Of a DNA stretch of 64,000 nt, positions 43,573 to 51,928 are shown piece after piece. The position numbers and the translations under genes are program-made. Within the stretch, counting starts at the first letter, position 1. Every line of letters begins with the position of its first letter. Source of the DNA: Nitrospirota bacterium (GTDB taxonomy: Bacteria > Nitrospirota > Nitrospiria > Nitrospirales > Nitrospiraceae); the NCBI GenBank assembly GCA_004296885.1, contig SCVN01000007.1, forward strand, positions 186,001 through 250,000. Direction: 5' to 3'. Under the pieces are notes generated by a model. That model had not been told where the DNA came from, ran no database searches, and worked only from the letters and a program-made list of their open reading frames with translations.

Positions 43573-44073
43573 ATGGAACGACGAACCCTGCTCAAGACCC
43601 TGGCGGTCTTGGGAATCGGATGGCTGGTTAAGGGCATGAGTCCGAAACCGACCGAGGCAAAGGAGGCAGCAATGGGTTTTGAAGTGGTCAAGACAGACGC
43701 GGAATGGAAGGCGCTTCTGACGCCGGAGCAATATCAAGTCCTGCGCCATGAAGGGACCGAGGCGCCGTTCAAGAACCCCTACCACGACAACCATGCCAAG
43801 GGCGTCTACCACTGCGCCGGCTGCGACCTGCCGCTGTTTGCTTCCGAGCACAAATACGACAGCGGCACCGGTTGGCCCAGCTTCTGGCAACCGATCAACG
43901 ACCACGCCGTCCAGACCAGGACGGACTACAAGCTGATCCTGCCCCGCACCGAGGTCCATTGCCGACGCTGCGGGGGACACTTGGGCCACGTGTTCGAGGA
44001 CGGACCCAAGCCGACCGGCTTGCGTTACTGTATGAACAGCGCGGCCATGAAATTCGTACCGGCCAAGGCCTGA
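43573..44073 (+). CDS. msrB: Peptide-methionine (R)-S-oxide reductase, Tat/Sec-exported
   Basis: Reduces methionine-R-sulfoxide in proteins. The 166-residue protein has the MsrB domain (about 35-160): YHCAGCDLPLFASEHKYDSG, TGWPSFWQP, zinc Cys pairs CAGC and CRRCGGHLGHVF, catalytic Cys in LRYCMNSAAMKF. The N terminus MERRTLLKTLAVLGIGWL resembles a twin-arginine (RR-x-L-L-K) signal, so it probably works in the periplasm; an N-terminal anchor is the alternative. AAGGAG precedes the ATG at 43573. Confidence 0.94.
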   Translation: MERRTLLKTLAVLGIGWLVKGMSPKPTEAKEAAMGFEVVKTDAEWKALLTPEQYQVLRHEGTEAPFKNPYHDNHAKGVYHCAGCDLPLFASEHKYDSGTGWPSFWQPINDHAVQTRTDYKLILPRTEVHCRRCGGHLGHVFEDGPKPTGLRYCMNSAAMKFVPAKA

Positions 44074-44233
44074 CTGTTTTTGCAAAGACCGCTTGGGGCT
44101 TGAGGGTATCGCTGGAGGCGGACCCCGTCCTTTCCGTTGTCCTCGCACACCGACAGCAATCGGCGGACGCGATTGACAGAAGCGAAGGACCGCCGTACAA
44201 CTCACCGGCAGGCCATATCTCCGGGAGGCATCC

Positions 44234-45430
44234 ATGTCCGCCATCAAGACTCACGCTGCACGACAGATCTGGGCCACGGTGACTCTTCTGCTAACCCTAA
44301 CGATCAGCGGCTGCGCATCGGGCGACGCCATCAAAGCCCCCAAGCCGCCCGCCACGTTCAGCCCGCAGCAGGAAGCGCAACTGCTGAAAACCGTCCTGGA
44401 CGCCTTGGAGAAAGGCGGCATTCCCGGCGCCGTCATCGGGATCTGGGCGCCGGACCAAGGCACCTGGGTCGAGGCCTTCGGCCAGGCCAGTCTCGCCGGG
44501 CACCAATCCATGGCCGTGGACCACAAGTTCCGTATCGGCAGCATCACCAAAACCGCCACCGCCACGATCGTTCTGCAACTGGCCGGCGACGGGGTGATCG
44601 ATCTCGATCAGGACATCGAGAAGTACGACAAGAAATACGACCTCAAGATTCCCAACGCCAAAGAGATCACGATCCGCCAGTTGCTGAACCACACCAGCGG
44701 CCTCTTCAGCTACACCGACGATCCGGCGCTGGAAGCGGTCAGTTACGCCAACCTGCTCCTCTATTGGACGCCGCAGGAATTGATCAAGTACGCCGTCTCC
44801 CACCGGGACACCGCACAGCCCGGCAAGGAACACCATTACTCCAACACCGGCTATGCCCTGCTCGGCCTGATCATCGAGGAGGAAACCAAGCACCGGCTCG
44901 ACGAAGAGATGGACCGTCGGATTATTCAGAAGCTCGGGCTCAAGCACACGTCGTTCCCCATGCTGCCCAATACGACCGAGCCGCATGCGAACGGCTACAT
45001 CGCCAATGCCGATCTCCTGCGCCTGTCCTTCAACCTGCGGGGAAACAAGACGGCCGAGCTGGTGGACGTGACCGCCTTCAACCCCTCCTGGGCCTGGGCC
45101 GCCGGCGCCATGGTCTCGGACGTCAACGACCTGAAGGTCTATGCCAAAGCCCTGGGGACCGGCTCGTTGGTGGGGAAGAAGATGCAGGCGGAGCAACTGA
45201 AAATGATACCCGTGGTGCCAGGGTCGGACGTGAAATACGGGTTGGGTCTCGCGGAGTACAAGGGATGGCTGGGGCACCGAGGCGAAGTGCCGGGCTACGA
45301 CATCAGCATGTATTACTCGCCGGAACTCGACGCCACCTTCGTGGTATGCCTGAACCGGACCCCCAACAGCGTCCAATCCGATGCGCTGCTCTTTAGTCTG
45401 GCGAAAATCGTGTACCCGAAGAAATTTTAG
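44234..45430 (+). CDS. Serine hydrolase lipoprotein of the beta-lactamase/D,D-peptidase class C family
   Basis: A 398-residue envelope enzyme. The signal peptide ends in lipobox TISGC. Serine-acylating motifs: SxxK in IGSITKTATA, YxN in HHYSNTGYALLG, HxG in LGHRGEVPGYD, plus QLLNHTSGLFSY typical of the family. The family includes D,D-carboxypeptidases, esterases and class C beta-lactamases; the anchoring and lack of a typical AmpC omega loop favour a peptidoglycan or ester-hydrolysing role. The stop codon overlaps that of the convergent DUF4112 gene. Confidence 0.92.
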   Translation: MSAIKTHAARQIWATVTLLLTLTISGCASGDAIKAPKPPATFSPQQEAQLLKTVLDALEKGGIPGAVIGIWAPDQGTWVEAFGQASLAGHQSMAVDHKFRIGSITKTATATIVLQLAGDGVIDLDQDIEKYDKKYDLKIPNAKEITIRQLLNHTSGLFSYTDDPALEAVSYANLLLYWTPQELIKYAVSHRDTAQPGKEHHYSNTGYALLGLIIEEETKHRLDEEMDRRIIQKLGLKHTSFPMLPNTTEPHANGYIANADLLRLSFNLRGNKTAELVDVTAFNPSWAWAAGAMVSDVNDLKVYAKALGTGSLVGKKMQAEQLKMIPVVPGSDVKYGLGLAEYKGWLGHRGEVPGYDISMYYSPELDATFVVCLNRTPNSVQSDALLFSLAKIVYPKKF

Positions 45431-45954
45431 AGCGTCAGGGACAGGCGCATTAAATCCCACAGACGCATCACCAGCCAGAGGACGGCCAGGATCGCACCGA
45501 CCAGCAGAACCAGGGTGCCGGTCAGGAGGCTGATGACGAACGTCCAGTCCACGATGTTGGCGGTACGAGGGACCACGCTGGCTCGCCGGAGTAGTGCCGC
45601 ATTGCGCCGGTTGCTCTGAAACCAGACCGAGAAAGCATCGCCCATCCCGGGAACCGCCCCGACAACCCCGTTCAACAGCAGGTTCAGGCACATGCGGGCC
45701 AGCGTCACCCTCGGCACGCGCAACCGCACGGCCATCACCAGGATCGCCGCGCCGATTAGGCTGGCCAGCGCATCCCCAATGCCGGGGATCAGCCCGATCA
45801 ACGGATCGAGACCAAGGTAGAGGTTTGTCCCAGGAATCCGGACCGCTGAATCCAACAGCCTCGCCAGAAGGTCCGCCGCCTCCCGGATCGCCTCGGCCTC
45901 CGCATCGGCGGACCGTCCGTCCCGCAAAGACTCCTGCCGTTGATCGCCGGACAT
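45427..45954 (-). CDS. DUF4112-family membrane protein
   Basis: A 175-residue integral membrane protein matching DUF4112: LARLLDSAVRIPGTNLYLGL, LDPLIGLIPGIGDALASLIG, CLNLLLNGVVGAVPGMGDAF and a C-terminal pair of helices (FVISLLTGTLVLLVGAILAV, LWLVMRLWDLMRLS). The GIGD and GMGD turns are the family signature. Function unknown. Transcribed convergently to the serine hydrolase, with overlapping stops (45427-45430). Confidence 0.88.
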   Translation of the reverse strand: MSGDQRQESLRDGRSADAEAEAIREAADLLARLLDSAVRIPGTNLYLGLDPLIGLIPGIGDALASLIGAAILVMAVRLRVPRVTLARMCLNLLLNGVVGAVPGMGDAFSVWFQSNRRNAALLRRASVVPRTANIVDWTFVISLLTGTLVLLVGAILAVLWLVMRLWDLMRLSLTL

Positions 45955-46116
45955 CCACGCCTCCCGGACGAGGGATTATCGCGCAAGGCCCGGCCCAAGA
46001 CCATGAGATTCGCGTCGGCGGAACGGCCCCTCCGGGATCTCAATTGACAGGCCTACCGGCCGGGACTATGCTGCCGCGCATACGTAGCCCCATCCCCCGT
46101 CACCCGGGAGACTGCC

Positions 46117-47355
46117 ATGACGCTCACCCGCTTCACTTGTCTTGTCCTGATCGGAAGCTGGTTCATCTCCGGCGCAGCCGGGCCGGCGCCGGCGCAAACC
46201 GGCCGCTCCTATACCGCGCAGCCCAGGTCCGGCGGCGCGGCCGCGCCGCAGATGCTCATCTTCAACTGGATCGGGCAAGACGCGGACTTCGTCGGCGAGT
46301 GGGGGAACGGGAGGCCGGACGGCCGCAAGGACGGCCATTTCCAACTGTCGCTCAACGCCGGCACCGGCGCCGAGGTCACATCCATTGCTGTGTACAGCAC
46401 CGACGCAGGCGGCAATCCGGTCGGCGGCCAGGTCTGGCACAGCGCCACCACCAATCACTGGATGCTGGGCGTCTTTCAGAACGGCCGGCAGATGAACCCG
46501 AGTCACGTGCCGACGCTGGGCACCTTCACGGGGCCGGTCACGCTCGACCTCTACGGCAACGACTCCGGCTGGTTCAAGTCTGGCAACTGGTTTCTCGTAG
46601 AAGTGACTCTGGGGACCGGGACGAAGATCAAGAAAACCGTGCAGCTGGGAGCCGCGGCGCCGACCGGACGCTCATACACAGCCCAACCCAGAACCGGTTC
46701 CACCGCCGCGATCACCTGGGCGGATACGCCCAAAGAACTGCGCGGTAGGAACGGACAGCAATTCACTTACGTCTGCCCGCCCAACGGCACGCCGGCCCGC
46801 GTCTGGGGCACGGATATCTACACCGACGATTCGTCCATCTGCGCGGCCGCAGTCCACGCTGGCCGGATCACCTCCATCGCCGGCGGCACGGTCACGATCG
46901 AGATTCGACCGGGCCAGAGCAGCTACATGGGGACTGGCCGCAACGAAGTCTTGAGCGAGGGCTACGGGGCCTGGCACGGCAGCTTTGCCTTGGCCGGAGC
47001 CACTCCCGCGACGGGAAGCCCGCCGCCCCCTCCGTCCTCCGCAGCGACCCCGGCGACCTGGACGACCCAGGCGAACCAATGGCGCGGCCAGAACGGGCGG
47101 CGCGAAATGCTGACCTGTCCTCCCGGCGGACCCACAGCGGGACGTCTCTGGGGCGCCGATCTTTACACCGATGATTCCTCGATCTGCCTGGCGGCGGTCC
47201 ATGCGGGAGCCCTCACCGCGGCGGCCGGCGGCACGGTCACGATCGAGATCCGGCCCGGCCTGTCCAGCTATACCGGCAGCGTCCGCAACGGCGTCACGAG
47301 CCAGGCCTACGGGGCTTGGAGCGGCAGCTTTGCCGTGGTCGGCGCGACGCCGTGA
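46117..47355 (+). CDS. Exported protein with two LCCL domains
   Basis: A 412-residue protein with Sec signal (LVLIGSWFISGAAGPAPA). Residues 30-180 form a beta-rich domain with WHSATTNHWMLGVFQNGRQM. Two LCCL domains follow (about 195-290 and 315-410): VWGTDIYTDDSSICAAAVHA/LWGADLYTDDSSICLAAVHA, GGTVTIEIRPG, SSYxGSxRNxVxSxxYGAW, each with the conserved Cys pair. The short phrase GRSYTAQPR occurs before both the first domain and the first LCCL domain. LCCL domains are best known from secreted eukaryotic proteins and occur in some bacterial secreted proteins; they bind ligands, function unknown here. Confidence 0.9.
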   Translation: MTLTRFTCLVLIGSWFISGAAGPAPAQTGRSYTAQPRSGGAAAPQMLIFNWIGQDADFVGEWGNGRPDGRKDGHFQLSLNAGTGAEVTSIAVYSTDAGGNPVGGQVWHSATTNHWMLGVFQNGRQMNPSHVPTLGTFTGPVTLDLYGNDSGWFKSGNWFLVEVTLGTGTKIKKTVQLGAAAPTGRSYTAQPRTGSTAAITWADTPKELRGRNGQQFTYVCPPNGTPARVWGTDIYTDDSSICAAAVHAGRITSIAGGTVTIEIRPGQSSYMGTGRNEVLSEGYGAWHGSFALAGATPATGSPPPPPSSAATPATWTTQANQWRGQNGRREMLTCPPGGPTAGRLWGADLYTDDSSICLAAVHAGALTAAAGGTVTIEIRPGLSSYTGSVRNGVTSQAYGAWSGSFAVVGATP

Positions 47356-47377
47356 ATGACCGGGGGATCACGAAACC

Positions 47378-48241
47378 GTGCTCGCCCTTACCATGCATCC
47401 GGTAAGACAACAGCTCTGGCCCTGGCTGAGCGGAGCCCTGCTCGCGACGGGGCTTTGCCTGACGCCGGCATGGGCGGCCCCGACCGATCCCTTTCCGCAA
47501 GCGGCAGCCGCATACCTGCTCCTCGTCCAGGGAGAGCCACAGTGGGCAAGACATGCGGACATCCCCCTGCCGCCGGCCAGCCTGACCAAGATCATGACTG
47601 CGTTGCTCGCCGTGGAGAGCCATAAGCTCGAGGAGACGGCGACCGTCGGCGCCGCGGCGGCAGGGGAAACCGGCTCTCGCATCGGCCTCAAGCCCGGCGA
47701 TCAGTTGAAGGCCGGCGACCTGCTGGCCGCCACGCTCCTGATGTCGGCCAACGACGCCTGCCACGCCCTGGCCGACCACGTCGCCGGCAGCGAGGCACAG
47801 TTCATCAGCCTGATGAACCGGCGCGCGGCAACGCTGGGATTGCGGCATACGCATTTCACTAACGCCTGTGGGCACGACCAGCCGGGACACGTCTCAACGG
47901 CCCGCGAGCTGGCAACGCTGGCGCAAGCGGCGATGGACGATCCGGCCTTCGCTTCCCTGGCCGGCGTCGTGCGCACGACGATCGCGACGACGGACGGAGC
48001 GCGCCGGTTCCAGCTGGACAACAAGAACGAATTGATCGGCCGCTATCCCGGCGCCGTCGGCGTCAAGAGCGGATTCACTGCCAAGGCGGGAAAATGCATC
48101 GCGGCGGCGGTGAACCGGGACGGCCGCCGCGTGCTGCTCGTCCTGCTCAACGCGCCGGACCGTTGGTGGACCGCCGTGTCCATGTTGGACCATGCCTTCG
48201 GTTCCACCCAGGTCTCCCGGGCCGGAACCCCCGCGCCATGA
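47378..48241 (+). CDS. D-alanyl-D-alanine carboxypeptidase (peptidase S11, PBP5-like)
   Basis: A 287-residue low-molecular-mass PBP that trims pentapeptide side chains of peptidoglycan. A Sec signal (LLATGLCLTPAWA) precedes the catalytic domain: SxxK in PPASLTKIMTALL, SxN in LLMSANDACHALA, KSG in VGVKSGFTAKAGKC (KTG variant). It ends with no amphipathic C-terminal anchor, so it may be soluble in the periplasm. The GTG at 47378 has GGGGGA upstream; ATG 47393 is possible. It overlaps the next gene by 4 bases (ATGA). Confidence 0.92.
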   Translation: MLALTMHPVRQQLWPWLSGALLATGLCLTPAWAAPTDPFPQAAAAYLLLVQGEPQWARHADIPLPPASLTKIMTALLAVESHKLEETATVGAAAAGETGSRIGLKPGDQLKAGDLLAATLLMSANDACHALADHVAGSEAQFISLMNRRAATLGLRHTHFTNACGHDQPGHVSTARELATLAQAAMDDPAFASLAGVVRTTIATTDGARRFQLDNKNELIGRYPGAVGVKSGFTAKAGKCIAAAVNRDGRRVLLVLLNAPDRWWTAVSMLDHAFGSTQVSRAGTPAP

Positions 48242-49644
48242 TCGGCGAACGACTGCGCGGCAACAAGGCCCACCCGTTCATCCTGCTCGGCGCCGTGGGC
48301 CTTGCCTACCTCAACGCCTTTGCCGGCGCCTTCCAGTTCGACGACTACAACGTCATCGTGGAGGCCCAAGCTGTCCAGAGCTGGGCCTCCTGGTGGCACG
48401 ACCTGTCCCAGAGCATCCGCCCCCTGTTGAAAGCCAGCTACACGCTCAATTGGACATCGGGCGCCGGGCTGTTCGGCTTTCATCTCGTCAACCTGCTCGT
48501 GCATGCGGGCAACGTGCTGCTGGTCTATACCCTGTCCCGCAGAATCCTCGCGAACACGGAGGCTGTGCGCGCCGACCTGGTCGCCGGCGCCTCTCTCCTG
48601 ACTTCGCTCCTCTTTGCATTGCACCCGGTCCAGACGGAGGCCGTCACCTATGTCAGCGGCCGATCGGCCTCGCTCATGACGCTCTTCTACCTGGCCAGTC
48701 TGTTGACCTACGTCCGAGGATGCGAGGGGCAACAGTCCTGGCGGATGGCCTCCCTGTCGCCGTTCTTCTTCCTCTGCGCGCTGGCCGTCAAGGAAACCGC
48801 CGTGACTCTTCCGGCGGCGCTACTCCTATGGGAACTGACCGTCAGGACGGACCGGGCCTCCTGGGGAACCATCCTCCGGCGGCAGGCGGCTCACTGGCTG
48901 CTGTTGATCGCGGCGCTCGGCCTCCTGCTGCTGCATCCTCGATACGAATGGCTGCTGGGCGTCAGCCTTGGGGCTCGGAGCCTAGGCGACAACCTGCTCA
49001 CGCAGATTCACGGCATCGCCTATCTCCTATCCCAGGTCCTCTGGCCGAACCAGCTCAACATCGATCCGGACTTGCCCGTCATCACGAGCTGGACTTCCGG
49101 CCTGACGGCCGAAGCGATTGGACTGGCCCTGCTTGCGGCGTTGGGGCTTGTGAATCTCCCCCGGCGGCCATGGCTAGCCTTCGGCATCTTGTGGTTCATG
49201 CTGCAGTTGCTCCCGACCAATTCGGTCCTGCCCCGGCTCGATGTCGCCAACGACCGGCAACTGTATCTCGCTGGTTGGGGGCTCTTCCTGGGCGGGGTGG
49301 TGGCCTTGGTGAAACTGCTCGCCCGAGGACTCGCTTCGGTTGGGGAAGGATATGGCAGCTACTTCATCCGTCGCGTTGGGCTGACGGCTGCCGCGCTGCT
49401 CCTGCCGCTCCTCCTCGGTTGGATGACGATCGAACGGAACGCCGACTATCGGACGGAGATCGCGCTCTGGGAACAGACGGTGAGCCTCTCTCCAAACAAG
49501 CCCCGCGCCTGGAATAACCTGGGCTATGCCTACTTCCTCGCCGGACGCCAGACCGAGGCCAGGGAGGCCTATCAGACCGCCCTGCGCCTGGACCCGAGAT
49601 TCGCACTGGCCGACAACAACCTGGCTCTGTTGACCTTGCAGTAG
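48238..49644 (+). CDS. GT-C-type membrane glycosyltransferase-like protein with C-terminal TPR
   Basis: A 468-residue integral membrane protein with about ten hydrophobic helices and a C-terminal TPR pair (RAWNNLGYAYFLAGRQTEAR, AYQTALRLDPRFALADNN). The acidic FDDYNVI loop after the first helix, HPVQTEAVTYVSGRS and LAVKETAVTLPAALLLWEL are typical of GT-C lipid-linked-sugar transferases of the TMTC/O-mannosyltransferase kind. It likely moves sugar from a lipid carrier to protein or polymer in the periplasm; the acceptor is unknown. Overlaps the carboxypeptidase stop by ATGA, indicating coupled translation. Confidence 0.88.
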   Translation: MIGERLRGNKAHPFILLGAVGLAYLNAFAGAFQFDDYNVIVEAQAVQSWASWWHDLSQSIRPLLKASYTLNWTSGAGLFGFHLVNLLVHAGNVLLVYTLSRRILANTEAVRADLVAGASLLTSLLFALHPVQTEAVTYVSGRSASLMTLFYLASLLTYVRGCEGQQSWRMASLSPFFFLCALAVKETAVTLPAALLLWELTVRTDRASWGTILRRQAAHWLLLIAALGLLLLHPRYEWLLGVSLGARSLGDNLLTQIHGIAYLLSQVLWPNQLNIDPDLPVITSWTSGLTAEAIGLALLAALGLVNLPRRPWLAFGILWFMLQLLPTNSVLPRLDVANDRQLYLAGWGLFLGGVVALVKLLARGLASVGEGYGSYFIRRVGLTAAALLLPLLLGWMTIERNADYRTEIALWEQTVSLSPNKPRAWNNLGYAYFLAGRQTEAREAYQTALRLDPRFALADNNLALLTLQ

Positions 49645-49736
49645 ATGCAAGAGGGGGTAGACTCTTGCGGAATGAAGGGGGAGCATGGAAGTTTTGTGGC
49701 TGTACTCCGCTCGGGTAAAAACCGTGGGAGGTGTCC

Positions 49737-50117
49737 ATGCTGAGTCTGATCGTCCTGGCCGCAAGCCTGTACGTCTGTCCGGGCGGAGTCTATGCGGACC
49801 ATCCTGAACCGGGCTGCAAACCATTCACGGAATCCCAGCAGCATGGCTTCAGCACCAAGGAAGACTTCCCCGCCTCTCCTGCGGCGCCGGTCGAATCACG
49901 GCCCAGCCGGCCCCAACCCTCCGTCGCGGCGCCCTCTCCACAGCCGGTGGGCAAAGAACCGTCAGCCGCTGCCTCCGAGCTATGCGACAATTATCGCGAG
50001 TGGGTGGCCCTCAGCTTGAAACAGAGCGGGGGCGGATTGACCCCGCAAGAAGTGAATCGGTGGAACGCCTTGCGGGGAGTCTTCGGCACCAGCAGCGCCC
50101 CGCCCGTGAAGTGCTGA
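49737..50117 (+). CDS. Small exported proline-rich protein
   Basis: A 126-residue protein with a signal peptide (MLSLIVLAASLYVCPGGVYA), a Pro/Ser-rich linker (about 40-78) and a short helical C-terminal segment with Cys (LCDNYREWVALSLKQSGGGL, and a terminal Cys). GGGAGG lies 5 nt before the ATG at 49737; an in-frame GTG at 49731 overlaps that site. No known family is recognised. Cysteines at 15, 27, 84 and 126 may form disulfides. Confidence 0.72.
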   Translation: MLSLIVLAASLYVCPGGVYADHPEPGCKPFTESQQHGFSTKEDFPASPAAPVESRPSRPQPSVAAPSPQPVGKEPSAAASELCDNYREWVALSLKQSGGGLTPQEVNRWNALRGVFGTSSAPPVKC

Positions 50118-50214
50118 TCCAGTCCTAGCCAGACCGACCGTCAACGCGGCCAGCCCTGCAGGACGCCCTGCCGGCGGCGGCGGACAGGGAGCCGTCAACC
50201 GATTCGTACCCACC

Positions 50215-50880
50215 TTAGGCTCCGTGCTCGGTCATCAACCACCCGGCGACGGAGAGTCGCTTATACTCCCCACCCACGGGGTCCACACGGCACACACGAT
50301 GGAACCGGGGGACGGTAAAAAGGACCAACGAGCCGGGCAGCGGCGCAATGCAATGGGTGATGGAGAGTCGGCGTCTATTCATGCCACCGCCGGAGCCGTT
50401 CGCATAGATGATCAATTCGCCCCCCCAGTCCGGCTGCCATTCATCATGCAGGTAGGTGACGAGGGCAAGGCGCCGTAACGGTGCCACGCCATGCCGTGCA
50501 TTCGCCGGTCCGGCGGTTTGCACCGTATCGTCATGTGTCAGCAGACAATCGCCCGCCGCATAGGAATAATAGCTGAAGCTCATGTGTCGCCGCCGGATAC
50601 TCGGGAACGACTCGATGTAGCGCTCGATGCACGGCAGCGACAGCCGCTCCAGTAACCGTTCTGCTTCCGGTCGAGCCATCTCCGCCTTGCCCCAGTTGCC
50701 GCAGTCAGGAAACGTCGCCCGAACGTGCGGCATCTCGGACAACGCTCTCCAGGCTGCGCGCGTCCCCGCCTGCAACAGGACTTGGCGTTCCGCATCCGTC
50801 CAGAAATCTTCAATGACCAGGACCGGATCCCGGTGGAAGGAAAACTCGTCGGCATCGAACTGATTCCAGGATATATTCAT
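50215..50880 (-). CDS. 2-oxoglutarate/Fe(II) oxygenase (prolyl 4-hydroxylase-like)
   Basis: A 221-residue double-stranded beta-helix enzyme. Iron ligands: HxD in LLTHDDTVQT and the distal His in PRFHRVCRVD, followed by the 2OG-binding Arg nearby (KRLSVAGW). Other segments: DPVLVIEDFWTDAERQVL, MSFSYYSYAAGDC, WGGELIIYANGSG. It is likely to hydroxylate a protein or small molecule; the substrate is unknown. The ATG at 50880 begins the homologous region; an upstream open stretch to 51228 has no conserved residues. Confidence 0.87.
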   Translation of the reverse strand: MNISWNQFDADEFSFHRDPVLVIEDFWTDAERQVLLQAGTRAAWRALSEMPHVRATFPDCGNWGKAEMARPEAERLLERLSLPCIERYIESFPSIRRRHMSFSYYSYAAGDCLLTHDDTVQTAGPANARHGVAPLRRLALVTYLHDEWQPDWGGELIIYANGSGGGMNRRRLSITHCIAPLPGSLVLFTVPRFHRVCRVDPVGGEYKRLSVAGWLMTEHGA

Positions 50881-51190
50881 GCAGCGCTTTCTTGACTCCT
50901 CTCTTGAGTGAGCGGCCCGAACGAAGCCGCCCGCTTCGCTGCAAAATTCGATCCATGCCTGCGTTTGAAATTGTGCCGTGCCCGTTGCTGTTGAAGAGCT
51001 GGAAGAACGCCTCTGATACGCGATCGGCATGTCTTGAAATGGGGGGCGCGTACGCCCCATTCGCAGGATCCAGCACTGAGCGTTGCGTGCGAATTCGCCC
51101 ATTGCTGAGTCGATCTCAGCGATCACTGGAGAGGCAATGAGTGAGCTATCCGTGAAGGAACCGGCTGGAGCGTGGCGCGAGCAAACGGAG
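50881..51190. other. Intergenic region without a supported gene
   Basis: Contains a small inverted repeat (GGGGCG-CGTA-CGCCCC, about 51040-51060 on the plus strand) with no U run. No reading frame has conserved features. Possibly carries the promoter of the 2OG oxygenase gene. Confidence 0.4.
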
Positions 51191-51868
51191 TTACCGGTGG
51201 AGAACGGCCAGGAGCTTGTCCCGATCACCGAATATCTGGTCCCGGATCTGCTCCACCGCTTCGGTGAAGGCCCGGTTCAATCTGGCATGAGCCGGGTAGA
51301 GGGGCATGGACCAGTAATGATGATCGCGGCCCTCGATCTGGCTATAGTCCGCCTGCCCACGATAGGTCCCCAGCATCCTGCCGTCCGCTGTCGAGAGCAC
51401 CAACTCGAGATCCACCTCGCCCGCCCATTGCTGGAACGGCACCCAATAGGCATGGGCCGCCCAACTCATCCAGGGGACATGGAGCCAGGAGGGGGTGGAC
51501 ACCTCCCCATAGAACTGATGGATCGTTCCGCTCAAGATCAGATCTGGGCTTTGTTGGTTCCGATGGAGCGTCTGAAAGACGCCGGTCGCGCTGAAGTCCG
51601 CCACGATCGCTTTGGTGACCAAGACGCTGAGGTCCCCTTCCATCGAGCCAGGGGCGGTCTGGGACAAACTGGCCTCGCTGGAATTTTGCTTGTCGTCAGG
51701 CGGCGAAGCATCGACCAGTGGCCGCACCAGCACCTTGGCGGGAATCGTATCGAACGTCGCCTCCATCTTCAGCGTCGGCTTGTAGGGAGTGGCGCAGGCG
51801 GTGAGGAGTAACGTGACGCCGACGCCGGGCAAGAGCTGCAAGGCACCGGTCAAGAAAGAGCGCGACAT
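51191..51868 (-). CDS. Lipoprotein of unknown function
   Basis: A 225-residue lipoprotein: signal peptide ending in LLLTAC (lipobox), then a beta-rich body (MEATFDTIPAKVLVRPLVDA, DLSVLVTKAIVADFSATGVF, LILSGTIHQFYGEVSTPSWL, GEVDLELVLSTADGRMLGTY). The alternation of strands and a helix suggests a small periplasmic-face domain of the kind seen in outer-membrane assembly or transport accessories, but no family is recognised. Confidence 0.8.
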   Translation of the reverse strand: MSRSFLTGALQLLPGVGVTLLLTACATPYKPTLKMEATFDTIPAKVLVRPLVDASPPDDKQNSSEASLSQTAPGSMEGDLSVLVTKAIVADFSATGVFQTLHRNQQSPDLILSGTIHQFYGEVSTPSWLHVPWMSWAAHAYWVPFQQWAGEVDLELVLSTADGRMLGTYRGQADYSQIEGRDHHYWSMPLYPAHARLNRAFTEAVEQIRDQIFGDRDKLLAVLHR

Positions 51869-51928
51869 ACCGACATACTAGCGACGGGCCGTCGCCACTG
51901 CAACCGAAGCTTCGTTCACCAGCCAGGC

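Noticed and set aside
44297-45958. A 553-codon open frame on the minus strand over the serine hydrolase
   Set aside because: Antisense to a protein with intact SxxK, YxN and HxG motifs and to DUF4112 in a different frame. No signal or domain in the shadow.
50881-51228. Extended N terminus for the 2OG oxygenase
   Set aside because: The upstream open stretch is Ser/Arg-rich without conserved residues. The homologous part begins at ATG 50880.
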